Below, piece after piece: positions 44,477 to 52,522 of a stretch of 64,000 nt of DNA. Each line of letters starts with the position of its first letter. Within the stretch, counting starts at the first letter, position 1. Below the pieces are notes generated by a model that worked only from the letters and a program-made list of their open reading frames with translations, was not told the origin of the DNA and ran no database searches. This DNA comes from Deltaproteobacteria bacterium (lineage in GTDB: Bacteria; Desulfobacterota; Syntrophorhabdia; Syntrophorhabdales; Syntrophorhabdaceae): contig JAKLET010000004.1 of assembly GCA_022711595.1 (NCBI GenBank), positions 62,001 to 126,000 of the forward strand, read 5' to 3'. Position numbers and translations under genes: made by a program.

Positions 44477-47392
44477 ATGGATGACCAAAATAAAGCGGAC
44501 GAAAGGTATTCGGTAAAGTACATCCTCTGGGTGGTGTTTTATTGCTATTCCACCTTCGCGGCCCTGATGTTCCAGAAGGTGCTGCTGCCCCTTTTCCCCG
44601 GTTATCATGGCGGCAGCGGGCTGATCGGGGCGGATTCCGTTTTTTTTCATAATGTCGCTGTCAAACTGGCACATGCTGTCCGGACGTACGGCTGGAGCCA
44701 GTGGGCCCTGCGTCCGGCCGAGGGGGCCACGGGGAATGTGTCGATTCTTGCGGCCCTTTACGCGGTATTCGGTAACGAACCCATGGTGATCATCCCAGTG
44801 AACGCGGCATTACACGCGACATCAGGCCTGCTCGTTTTTCTCGTAGCACGTGTCTTATGGCCCGGCAAGGTGGGTACGTATTCAGGGGTCATTACCGGTG
44901 TGTTATTCATAGTTTTTCCATCCGCGCTCAACTGGTATGCCCAGGTCCACAAGGACGGTTTTGCGATCCTGGGCATGCTTGTCATCCTGTTCTCCTGGCT
45001 CAAAGGTATGCTGGAACTGTCAGGGGCACGCCGCGTAATATGGGTCACCCTTGGAACCCTTACCGGTCTGGTTTTAGTGGCATTTGTAAGGCCATACAAC
45101 ATAATAGTATTGATCATGTCCGTTACAGTTTTGGGGATAACGTTGTTGATCTATGTCTTCTTGCAAAGAAAAATGATGAGGGCGTTCACGCTTGCAGGCT
45201 TTTTTTGCATCGTGATCATTGCATTTACCGTCATAAATTCATTTATGCCAAAGATCGATCCAATAGAGAAAAAGGATGAGCTTCTCGGTCTCTTCAAAGA
45301 GGCCGGGATAGAATGGAGGTGGGAAAAAAGCGATATTGTCCCCGAAAGCTTTGACCGGCTCATTGAGAACGCAACATTAATAAGGGTAACAAATATATAT
45401 CATAGCAGGATAGTGAACGCGCGATCGGCCATAGATGAGGACATCAGGCCCGTCAATATCAGGACATCCTTTGCTTATCTGCCGCGGGCGGCATTTGTTG
45501 CGCTATTTGCCCCTTTCCCGAAGATGTGGTTTGAGCGTTCGTCGGTGATCTTTTTTGTGTCCATTGCCGAGACTGCCGTATGGTACCTGCTTGTCCCCGG
45601 AGTGTTTCTCGCTTTTTACTACAGGAGATCGGCGGGGCTTTTTCTCATTGCATTGAATTCAATTGTTTTTTTAACCGTACTGGGATACACAAACCCGGTT
45701 CTGGGAACCCTTTACCGGTTCAGGTACGTTTATCTATTCATACTTATGCTTATTGGGATGATGGGATGGATGGAACTGTTAAGAAGGAAATGCGGGGAGA
45801 GGCTCAAGAAGATCGGCTACAGAAAAGATGCCGGGGGTTCTCAGACAGAACGTTGCGTTCCAGTATGCGAGGCGGATCCCCTGATCACCAGGTCTGGTGT
45901 ATTGACGGCAGGTTTCGCCGTTATAACCTTTACATTATTGTCGAACGTCTTGCTTGTTGCGAGAGATGTCGTCCTGGCCAGGTGGTTCGGACTGGGCAAC
46001 GAGCTTGACGCTTTTTTTATTGCCATGATCATGCCCATGTTCCTTGTGACTGTCCTGAGCATTCCCATCGGGACGGTTGTTATCCCTCCGCTTATCGGTT
46101 CCTTTAGCAAAGGGTCCCGCGAAAAGACCCAGCAGTTTATAACGCTTTGTTCGACCATGATATTCTCTGCCATGTTTTTACTGACTTTGCTGCTCTATAT
46201 CTCCGGCAGGTATTACCTGCCTGTGCTGGGTTGGGGTTTTTCGGTTGAAAAGATATCACAGTCTCAACGGATCCTGATGATCGTGCTGCCGATCCTTTTT
46301 TTCAGCGGTTTTGTCATTCTTGGGAACTCGATCCTGAACGCACGGCAGAAGTTTGCACTGCCGGCGCTGGCCCAGGCGGTCGTGCCGGTCGTAGCCATGC
46401 TGGTCCTTCTCATCGCGGCAAAACAGATAGGCATATACGCCATGGCAATAGGTATGTTCATCGGACAACTGGCGAACCTTTTCATTGTAGATCATTACGT
46501 CAGAAAAGAAGGCTATAGGATATTTCCAAGGATCAGTCCCTCTGCCGTTATGGACCTTTGCAAAAGATCGTCAGGGGAATTGAAAAGCCTTTTTTCACAG
46601 TACGCGCCACTTGTCCTGGCAGCGCTGTTTGTCAGTCTTGCTCTACCTGTGAACAACATGATAGCGGCGTCACTGGCCCCGGGAAGCGTTTCCGCGTTCA
46701 ACCTCGGAATGAAGTTTATAATATTTTTTACCGGTCTTATAGGTACCGGCATATCGACGGTAATGCTGCCGCATTTTTCTTCCTATTTTGCCAGGAACCG
46801 CATAATGGATGTCAAACGGGAGCTTTCGTTCTTCCTCTTCCTTTCCACGGTTATTCCAATACCCGTAACAGTGATGATCTATCTACTGACGGGGCCCATG
46901 GTCAGCCTGATATTCGGAGGAGGCTTGTTTACGGTCGGTGATATCGGTGCGGTAGCTAGGATCATGGAGTACGGCATAATCCAGTTGCCGTTTTTCTGCA
47001 CGAACATGCTCCTGGTAAAATTTGCCAACGCTAAAAGAAAGAACACACTCATCACCGTGACATCATTATCCGGATTGATAATCAATATAGTGCTTAATTT
47101 TGTTTTCATCGGGAAGATGGGTGTTGCCGGCATCGCCCTTGCTTCATCATTGTCGGTTGTTTTTGCCACGGCCCTTTTTATCGTTGTCGGACACAGGTAC
47201 AGTGACATCAGCTGGGTTGACGCGACCTTTACGGCGCTCACCTGGCTGCTGTACTTGACAGTCCTTCTGCATCACCATTATGGCAATCTTCCAGGTGTTA
47301 TAGTTACTGCGGCTTTACTTGTTTCCACGATCGTATATCATCTCATGAAGTTCTTTGAGCACAAATTGATCCTAGGGCATCGGGCTGCGTGA
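44477..47392 (+). CDS. Fusion protein: GT-C-like membrane domain + MurJ-like flippase
   Basis: A single 971-aa frame. Residues 1 to about 455 form a polytopic domain with a large extracytoplasmic loop (after FINS, around residues 255-330) and a GADSVFF segment near the N-terminus, resembling GT-C/PMT-like transferases. Residues about 470-971 (from RSGVLTAGFAV) read as MurJ/MviN family flippase: FTLLSNVLLVARDVVLARWFG, NELDAFFIAMIMP and about 14 helices, the full family length of about 500 aa. The frame is uninterrupted across the linker (residues about 440-470, CGERLKKIGYRKDAGG). A flippase carrying its own glycosyl-transferring half is unusual. The stop overlaps the following sugar-transferase start. 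Confidence 0.82.
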   Translation: MDDQNKADERYSVKYILWVVFYCYSTFAALMFQKVLLPLFPGYHGGSGLIGADSVFFHNVAVKLAHAVRTYGWSQWALRPAEGATGNVSILAALYAVFGNEPMVIIPVNAALHATSGLLVFLVARVLWPGKVGTYSGVITGVLFIVFPSALNWYAQVHKDGFAILGMLVILFSWLKGMLELSGARRVIWVTLGTLTGLVLVAFVRPYNIIVLIMSVTVLGITLLIYVFLQRKMMRAFTLAGFFCIVIIAFTVINSFMPKIDPIEKKDELLGLFKEAGIEWRWEKSDIVPESFDRLIENATLIRVTNIYHSRIVNARSAIDEDIRPVNIRTSFAYLPRAAFVALFAPFPKMWFERSSVIFFVSIAETAVWYLLVPGVFLAFYYRRSAGLFLIALNSIVFLTVLGYTNPVLGTLYRFRYVYLFILMLIGMMGWMELLRRKCGERLKKIGYRKDAGGSQTERCVPVCEADPLITRSGVLTAGFAVITFTLLSNVLLVARDVVLARWFGLGNELDAFFIAMIMPMFLVTVLSIPIGTVVIPPLIGSFSKGSREKTQQFITLCSTMIFSAMFLLTLLLYISGRYYLPVLGWGFSVEKISQSQRILMIVLPILFFSGFVILGNSILNARQKFALPALAQAVVPVVAMLVLLIAAKQIGIYAMAIGMFIGQLANLFIVDHYVRKEGYRIFPRISPSAVMDLCKRSSGELKSLFSQYAPLVLAALFVSLALPVNNMIAASLAPGSVSAFNLGMKFIIFFTGLIGTGISTVMLPHFSSYFARNRIMDVKRELSFFLFLSTVIPIPVTVMIYLLTGPMVSLIFGGGLFTVGDIGAVARIMEYGIIQLPFFCTNMLLVKFANAKRKNTLITVTSLSGLIINIVLNFVFIGKMGVAGIALASSLSVVFATALFIVVGHRYSDISWVDATFTALTWLLYLTVLLHHHYGNLPGVIVTAALLVSTIVYHLMKFFEHKLILGHRAA

Positions 47393-48003
47393 TGCTGAAA
47401 AGGTCTTTCGATCTATTATTTGTGCTGCTGCTACTGATCGTTCTATGCATACCCATGGCAGTAATAAGCCTGATCATTCTCAAGACAATGGGGCGTCCCG
47501 TCCTGTTTCGCCAGATACGTCCCGGGTACAAGGGCAAACCGTTCATGATCATGAAGTTCAGGACCATGAACGATGCGCGTGACCCTGAAGGCCAATTGCT
47601 GCCTGACGAATTCAGATTGACCAAATTCGGCAAAAACTTGAGAAGACTCAGCCTCGACGAACTGCCCCAGCTTTTTAACGTGTTGAAGGGAGAACTGAGC
47701 TTTGTCGGCCCAAGGCCGCTGCTCATGGAATATTTGCCCCTCTATACAGAAAGGCAGGCGAGAAGGCATGATGTTAAACCGGGCATCACCGGATGGACGC
47801 AGGTGAATGGTAGAAATGCCCTTACATGGGAAGAGAAATTTGAATTCGATATCTGGTATGTGGACAACAGGAGTTTTTTTCTCGATATGAAGATACTCTG
47901 GATGACCATTGTTAAGGTCATCCAGAGAGAAGGCATAACCGCGGAAGGATCGGCTACTATGCCGGAGTTCAAGGGTTCCGAAACTGATCAGGGAGATAAA
48001 TAA
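47392..48003 (+). CDS. Initiating sugar phosphate transferase (PglC/WcaJ-type)
   Basis: Monotopic phosphoglycosyl transferase of 203 aa: one N-terminal re-entrant hydrophobic segment (LLFVLLLLIVLCIPM), then FRTMNDAR, LRRLSLDELPQLFNVLKGEL with the catalytic Asp-Glu dyad, SFVGPRPLL and VKPGITGWTQVNGRN. It transfers a sugar phosphate from UDP-sugar to undecaprenyl phosphate, the first membrane step of the repeat unit. ATG overlaps the fusion gene's stop. PglC-type size rather than WbaP, without the extra N-terminal helices. Confidence 0.92.
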   Translation: MLKRSFDLLFVLLLLIVLCIPMAVISLIILKTMGRPVLFRQIRPGYKGKPFMIMKFRTMNDARDPEGQLLPDEFRLTKFGKNLRRLSLDELPQLFNVLKGELSFVGPRPLLMEYLPLYTERQARRHDVKPGITGWTQVNGRNALTWEEKFEFDIWYVDNRSFFLDMKILWMTIVKVIQREGITAEGSATMPEFKGSETDQGDK

Positions 48004-48635
48004 TGGGGGAAAACGTTATCGTGATAGGTGGAGGCGGCCACGCCAAGGTTGTTGTTAGTACTCTCATAGAATTGAAGATACAGATCCAGGCCATTTACGA
48101 CGACGATCCGGGCAAGTGGGGGAAAGACCTTTGCGGTGTAAAGATCGTTGGGCCCCTTTCGGACCTTGAAGGCTTGTCCGATGACGCCGCAGTTCTGGCC
48201 ATAGGTGACAACAGGACAAGGAGCATTCTCGCAGAACGTTTTAGAAATTTCCGCTGGTTGACGGCAGTGCATCCCCGGGCGTTTGTCCATCCGTCTGTTT
48301 CGATAGGGAAGGGGACCGTGGTTTTCGCCGGTGCCGTGATACAGCCTGATGTTATGATAGGTGATCACTGTATAGTAAATACCAATGCCGCCATAGACCA
48401 TGACTGCGCACTGGGTGACTTTACCCATGTAGGCCCTGGAGCGTGCCTTGCCGGGGAGGTATCGGTTAAGGAGGGCGCGTTCCTGGCAACGGGCGGCGTA
48501 GCGATAATAGGCAGAAAGATAGGGAAATGGAGCATTGTCGGGGCAGGGGGAGTGGTAACGGAGGACATTCCGGACAATGTCACCGCAGTCGGCGTCCCGG
48601 CGAAGGTAATAAAAGAGAACGTGAAAAACCGTTAA
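48003..48635 (+). CDS. PglD/NeuD-like sugar O/N-acetyltransferase
   Basis: A 210-aa protein with an N-terminal Rossmann-like domain (VIVIGGGGHAKVVV, the PglD/NeuD signature) and a C-terminal left-handed beta-helix (VSIGKGTVVFAGAVIQPDVMIG, HVGPGACLAG, ATGGVAIIGRKIG). The His in NAAIDHDC matches the catalytic His of PglD. Start TAATG. PglD acetylates UDP-4-amino sugars; placed next to PglC-like gene, this mirrors the Campylobacter pgl order and suggests that a bacillosamine-like sugar is the initiating residue. The required aminotransferase could be the DegT protein at 15462. Confidence 0.88.
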   Translation: MGENVIVIGGGGHAKVVVSTLIELKIQIQAIYDDDPGKWGKDLCGVKIVGPLSDLEGLSDDAAVLAIGDNRTRSILAERFRNFRWLTAVHPRAFVHPSVSIGKGTVVFAGAVIQPDVMIGDHCIVNTNAAIDHDCALGDFTHVGPGACLAGEVSVKEGAFLATGGVAIIGRKIGKWSIVGAGGVVTEDIPDNVTAVGVPAKVIKENVKNR

Positions 48636-48642
48636 GTGTAAG

Positions 48643-48746
48643 GCGGGAGATAAGTCTTTTGGTTTATTTTTCTAAACACCACACGCTTTACGCCTGACGC
48701 TTCACGAACAGCAAGTAGAAAGAACGGGCGTGAGATAAGGTCTTTG
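48643..48746. repeat. Intergenic segment bounded by near-identical direct repeats
   Basis: GCGGGAGATAAGTCTTT at 48643-48659 and GCGTGAGATAAGGTCTTT at 48729-48746 flank about 70 bp that contains a copy of the CTTTACG/GCTTCACG units (48681-48706). The second copy provides the AAGG ribosome site of the following gene. This may be a small duplication or element scar; function unknown. Confidence 0.55.
48681..48706. repeat. Short intergenic repeat units (second copy)
   Basis: ACACGCTTTACGCCTGACGCTTCACG, read in units, matches the 44438-44469 block in order (CTTTACG, CGCCT.ACG, GCTTCACG). These are dispersed extragenic repeats rather than parts of a gene. Confidence 0.7.
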
Positions 48747-48747
48747 T

Positions 48748-49704
48748 TTGAATAACATGGAAAAATATTCGGACAATTGGCTGCCTCCGGGCAAGAAGGG
48801 GGCCGTCTGTTTCAGTATGGACGATGTTCACCCCTCCAGGTCGACTGACTACTATGAGGCCGGTGGAGATATGGAAAAGGGTGTGCTCGGTCACCTGGAA
48901 TGGCTTCTCGAGAGGCATCCGAATTTGCGGGTAACATTATTTACAACGGCAGACTGGAGGGAGATATCACCACGGCCTACAAGAAAGGTCCTGGCTTCAA
49001 TACCATATCTGCGCGACCGCTTCTACCTGGCAAAAAGGTGGCCGAAGGGGACCATGAGGCTGGACCGTCACCGGGAATTTGTCGATTATCTCAAGAAGCT
49101 GCCCAGAACGGAGATAGGCCTGCACGGGCTTTATCATTGCCATAAGGGCCCAAAGATACCCATAGAGTTCCAGGGACAGAGCCGGGAGGAGTTTGCTGAA
49201 CTTTTGGGTGAAATTCTCTCTATATTTCAAAGCGCCGGCATCGATCATGTGTCCGGTATATGCCCTCCAGGGTGGAATTCCCCGCACGCACTCCTTGAGG
49301 CCATGGTTGACACGGACCTGCGCTTCATTGCCTCTGCCCGTGACCTGTTCACACATGTGTCTGCCGATGCCGTTACGAACATGCACGGCATGAAAGGGGT
49401 CTCACTTATATACCCGCAGTGGGTTCACGGCGGAAGGCTGCTGCACATGCCCTCGAACTTTTCGTGCAGTAATCCCCTCGACAGGGCGATAGAGATCATC
49501 GAGAATGGAGGTCTTCTGGCAATAAAGGCCCACGCGGTGAAGAAGGTCTTCGCATATGTGAGCGATGACGGCCTTGACCTCGCATACAGGAACTTTATCG
49601 ATATGCTGCTGACCTTTCTTGAAGACCGATATGGCGACTCTTTATGCTGGACATCGATGGGAGAGATCACCTCCAGGGTGTTCGAAAGCCGGAAGATGAC
49701 TTAA
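48748..49704 (+). CDS. Polysaccharide deacetylase-like protein
   Basis: A 318-aa protein of the NodB/polysaccharide deacetylase superfamily, of a divergent DUF2334-like kind. FSMDDVHPS gives the Asp pair and GLHGLYHCH supplies an HxxxH metal motif. No signal peptide is visible, so it acts in the cytoplasm or on a soluble intermediate. TTG 48748 has AAGG 7 bp upstream; ATG 48757 is an alternative. It is followed by a GNAT acetyltransferase, giving a deacetylase-acyltransferase pair that could swap the acyl group on an amino sugar. Confidence 0.78.
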   Translation: MNNMEKYSDNWLPPGKKGAVCFSMDDVHPSRSTDYYEAGGDMEKGVLGHLEWLLERHPNLRVTLFTTADWREISPRPTRKVLASIPYLRDRFYLAKRWPKGTMRLDRHREFVDYLKKLPRTEIGLHGLYHCHKGPKIPIEFQGQSREEFAELLGEILSIFQSAGIDHVSGICPPGWNSPHALLEAMVDTDLRFIASARDLFTHVSADAVTNMHGMKGVSLIYPQWVHGGRLLHMPSNFSCSNPLDRAIEIIENGGLLAIKAHAVKKVFAYVSDDGLDLAYRNFIDMLLTFLEDRYGDSLCWTSMGEITSRVFESRKMT

Positions 49705-49724
49705 AAAGGACTGTGCCGATAAAA

Positions 49725-50696
49725 ATGAACGTCATCATAAACCCTGATAGAACAGAGGAAACATACCTTGAATACCTGAATCGTTGCTTCGATGATTGGG
49801 GCGGCATGGATATGTACAAATGGTGTTTTGACCGTCCCGTGGGCGGATTGAAGGCCGACATAATGCTGCTGAAAAAGGACGGCACCGTTCTTGGCGGTTC
49901 GGCGGTTACATACCGAAAAGCGGCCATACGTGAGTCGATGGTAAATGTCGCCATCATGACCGGTTCATGGACGCTCCCCGAGTCCCGCAGGCAGGGATGC
50001 TTCACCAGGATCATAGACGAATCTATTGCCCTGGCAAGGCAGAAAGGGGCTGCTTTGCTCCTCGCCTTTGTGACTGACAGGAACGCCAGCCTGAAGCGGC
50101 TTATCGGGCGAGGTGCGTCCCTTTTCCCGACCCATTATCTGGTCTCGGGCGAAGGCACTCCTGAGATGGAATCCAAACTGCAGATATCACAGGTAGCGGA
50201 TACCGGGAAATTCGTCGCCGATATTTACAGAACGATGGCAGAAGGACGGGGCGGCCGACCCCATTTTGAATACACCATTGAGGAGTGGCGGGCGCAGTTC
50301 GTGGACCGTCCCGAAGAGATAGAGATCGTGTCGGTCGGGGGTGACAGCCCGGCTATCATTGAGAAGAAAGGTATTTTCGACAGGATTCTGGCTATTGTGC
50401 CAACAGGGGGCCATTCATTTGAAGATTGCCTGAAAGCCCTCTTAAAAAGAACCATGGGAAATGGGAGAAGACTTTTCTTTTTCACGACGTTTTCCCGGCA
50501 GAAAGACTGCGCCGTGGATATGGGGTTCGAACACATACCCGGTTATTTGACAACGCTGATAGCGAATGAGGGAACGCTGAGGAGCTTATGCCCGGGCCTT
50601 TCCGAAAACGAGAGGCCTGTCGCAGGAGAGCTTTATGATCCGGACAGTAAATGGTACCTTGGCGAATGGGACCTGGTGACCGGCGACAGAATGTGA
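49725..50696 (+). CDS. GNAT family N-acetyltransferase
   Basis: A 323-aa protein with a GNAT acetyl-CoA fold in the first half (LPESRRQGCFTRIIDE carries the RRxGxF/Y-type CoA loop; ALLLAFVTDRNASLK). The second half (GGHSFEDCLKALLKR) looks like a partial second GNAT copy or a degenerate domain. The gene overlaps no neighbour: ATG 49725 is 20 bp after the deacetylase stop. Upstream GTG 49713 is possible. Substrate unknown, possibly a sugar amine freed by the deacetylase. Confidence 0.75.
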   Translation: MNVIINPDRTEETYLEYLNRCFDDWGGMDMYKWCFDRPVGGLKADIMLLKKDGTVLGGSAVTYRKAAIRESMVNVAIMTGSWTLPESRRQGCFTRIIDESIALARQKGAALLLAFVTDRNASLKRLIGRGASLFPTHYLVSGEGTPEMESKLQISQVADTGKFVADIYRTMAEGRGGRPHFEYTIEEWRAQFVDRPEEIEIVSVGGDSPAIIEKKGIFDRILAIVPTGGHSFEDCLKALLKRTMGNGRRLFFFTTFSRQKDCAVDMGFEHIPGYLTTLIANEGTLRSLCPGLSENERPVAGELYDPDSKWYLGEWDLVTGDRM

Positions 50697-50761
50697 TCAA
50701 AAAAAAGTTTCAAGGTTTCAGTGTTTGTGAATCGTTTCAACGGAAAGGGTTTTTACTTTTT

Positions 50762-50790
50762 CGTCAACCCGGCGAAGGCCGGGATCCAGG
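50762..50790 (-). repeat. REP-like palindromic element, inverted copy
   Basis: Inverted copy of the 44351 element: CCCGGC, GAAG, GCCGGG at 50768-50783 with flanking GTC and ATCC. It faces the copy at 50817-50844 with 26 bp between, as in paired REP elements. Confidence 0.8.
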
Positions 50791-50816
50791 GTGATTTCCC
50801 GTTTCTAAAGTTTTTT

Positions 50817-50873
50817 CTGGATACCGGCCTTCGCCGGTGTGACGTAATAAAAGGCCGGTATGACGTAATAAAA
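50817..50873 (+). repeat. REP-like palindromic element with a 21-bp-period duplicate
   Basis: ATACCGGC (50821-50828), CTTC, GCCGGTGT (50833-50840) is a palindrome like that at 44353. A 20-bp tail unit GCCGGTRTGACGTAATAAAA is present twice, at 50833-50852 and 50854-50873, with one mismatch, so replication slippage has duplicated the 3' half of the element. Confidence 0.82.
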
Positions 50874-50917
50874 AGACCTGCAAGACGTAAATTTAAAAGG
50901 ATAAACTTTGCAAAAAT

Positions 50918-52453
50918 ATGAAGAATTTTAACAATAAAAGGTTTTTAATACCTGTTGTTTTGGTTCTGGGCGCGTTCGCGCTCAGGCTTTACGCGGCGCT
51001 TGTGCCCGGCATCATCGTTCCCGATGGTGTCGTGTACATAGATACCGCGAAAATGATCCTTGCCGGACAGTGGCAAAGGGTGTCGGAGCAGGGTATCTAC
51101 AGCGCTTACCCATTCCTCATCGTGTTATTTCAGAAAATGTTTGCCGATTGGGAAACGGCCGGGAGAATGGTGTCTGTGGTCTTCGGCTCTTTCGCGGTAT
51201 TGCCTTTTTATTTTCTTATTAAACGCATCTTTGACATAAAGATCGCGGTCATCGCGTCTTTGTTTTTCGTTATCAACCCGAGACTCGTGGAGTATTCTTC
51301 CAATGTTATAAGAGAGGGGGCTTTCTGGTTCTTTTCAATAACCGCTCTCTGGGTCGCGCATGAAGGGATCTGTAGAAAAAAATGGATACTCATGGTCTGC
51401 GCGAGCTTTTTTGTCGGCCTCGCAGCGCTGACACGCATGGAGGGGATCGGTATCGCGGCGATCATTATATTATGGATATGCTGGTATTACTGGAAAGAAG
51501 GAGCGCCTGGAATAAAAAAGCCTTTGCTGCTGCTGTTGGTTTTTATGTTTGCTTTCCCGGTAATATTTTCCACACCGTTGATCATTCTCAAGGCCAGGAG
51601 AGGTCAGTGGGAGATAGGCCACCTCGGGTCAAAGATACCTTACGTATTAAAGCAGAGCGAAAAAGATGCCGCGGCATCTTATAAAATGTCAGTCGACGAA
51701 TCGGATATTGTTTCGAAGCTCTTGTCAGGGAATAAATTTGCATATTTTTTGTGGAAGGCCCTGCATAAATTTTTCCGTTCCTTCCATGTGTTGTTTATCC
51801 TTTTTTTTATAATTGGCGTTGTAAGGAGGAAGATAATTCCTTATGATCCGAGAGAAGCTCTTATCATCACCTGGTGGGCGGTCTTCTTCCTCATATCTTT
51901 ATTGTATGTATCGAAGATCTATTATTTGAGCACAAGGCACGGGATGTTGATGTCGATCCCGGCAACATTATGGGCGTCGATAGGTTTTATCGAGCTAAAC
52001 GACATGATCGAAAGGCTTGTCGCAAGATCCAAACCTGCATGGAACTATGCGCGCAATGGCCTGGTTTATTTGTTTATTCTAACCTGCCTTATTATACTCC
52101 CCAATACTCTTTCCTGGTCAGGTTGCGATAAGATCGAGATGAAAAAGGCCGGCGTTTATCTGAAGAAAATGGGATATTCAAAGGAAAGGATAGCGGTGGA
52201 ACCCAGGCTGATACGGCTCGGTTTTTACGCGGATGCGGATTATGTGGTGGTACCTCCCTTTGTAGACCATTCAGTTTTGGATGAATTTCTAAGATCTGAG
52301 CATATTGATTATCTTGTTGTCGACGAAAGAACGGTGGATGGCACCATAAAGGGTTTTAAGGACAATCTGAAAAGATTCAACATAGAAAAAATGGACCTTC
52401 CGGAATTAGATGCATATAAAGAGTATTCCATTGTTGTTTTCAAGGTTAAATAA
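50918..52453 (+). CDS. ArnT/PMT-like GT-C glycosyltransferase
   Basis: A 511-aa polytopic protein with about 11-12 hydrophobic helices. The first periplasmic loop contains the GT-C catalytic Asp region (VPDGVVYIDTAKMI, residues about 32-45). The N-terminal FALRLYAAL and LTRMEGIGIAAIIILW segments and the long C-terminal soluble tail (RIAVEPRLIRLGFYADADYVV) fit dolichol- or undecaprenyl-phosphate-sugar-using transferases of ArnT and GT39/83 type. It would add a sugar on the periplasmic side from undecaprenyl-phosphate-sugar. The gene is separated from its neighbours by 200 bp of repeats upstream. Confidence 0.82.
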   Translation: MKNFNNKRFLIPVVLVLGAFALRLYAALVPGIIVPDGVVYIDTAKMILAGQWQRVSEQGIYSAYPFLIVLFQKMFADWETAGRMVSVVFGSFAVLPFYFLIKRIFDIKIAVIASLFFVINPRLVEYSSNVIREGAFWFFSITALWVAHEGICRKKWILMVCASFFVGLAALTRMEGIGIAAIIILWICWYYWKEGAPGIKKPLLLLLVFMFAFPVIFSTPLIILKARRGQWEIGHLGSKIPYVLKQSEKDAAASYKMSVDESDIVSKLLSGNKFAYFLWKALHKFFRSFHVLFILFFIIGVVRRKIIPYDPREALIITWWAVFFLISLLYVSKIYYLSTRHGMLMSIPATLWASIGFIELNDMIERLVARSKPAWNYARNGLVYLFILTCLIILPNTLSWSGCDKIEMKKAGVYLKKMGYSKERIAVEPRLIRLGFYADADYVVVPPFVDHSVLDEFLRSEHIDYLVVDERTVDGTIKGFKDNLKRFNIEKMDLPELDAYKEYSIVVFKVK

Positions 52454-52522
52454 ACAGAGGCATCGTTTGCGGGGCCGAAATTACGGGAAGTAATGATCAT
52501 CTTTGCAAAAGGATAGAGGTCT

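Noticed and set aside
50721-50921. Possible 66-residue ORF in the intergenic region
   Set aside because: It is read through the REP-like repeat copies; the protein sequence consists of repeat-derived residues and has no family or ribosome site.
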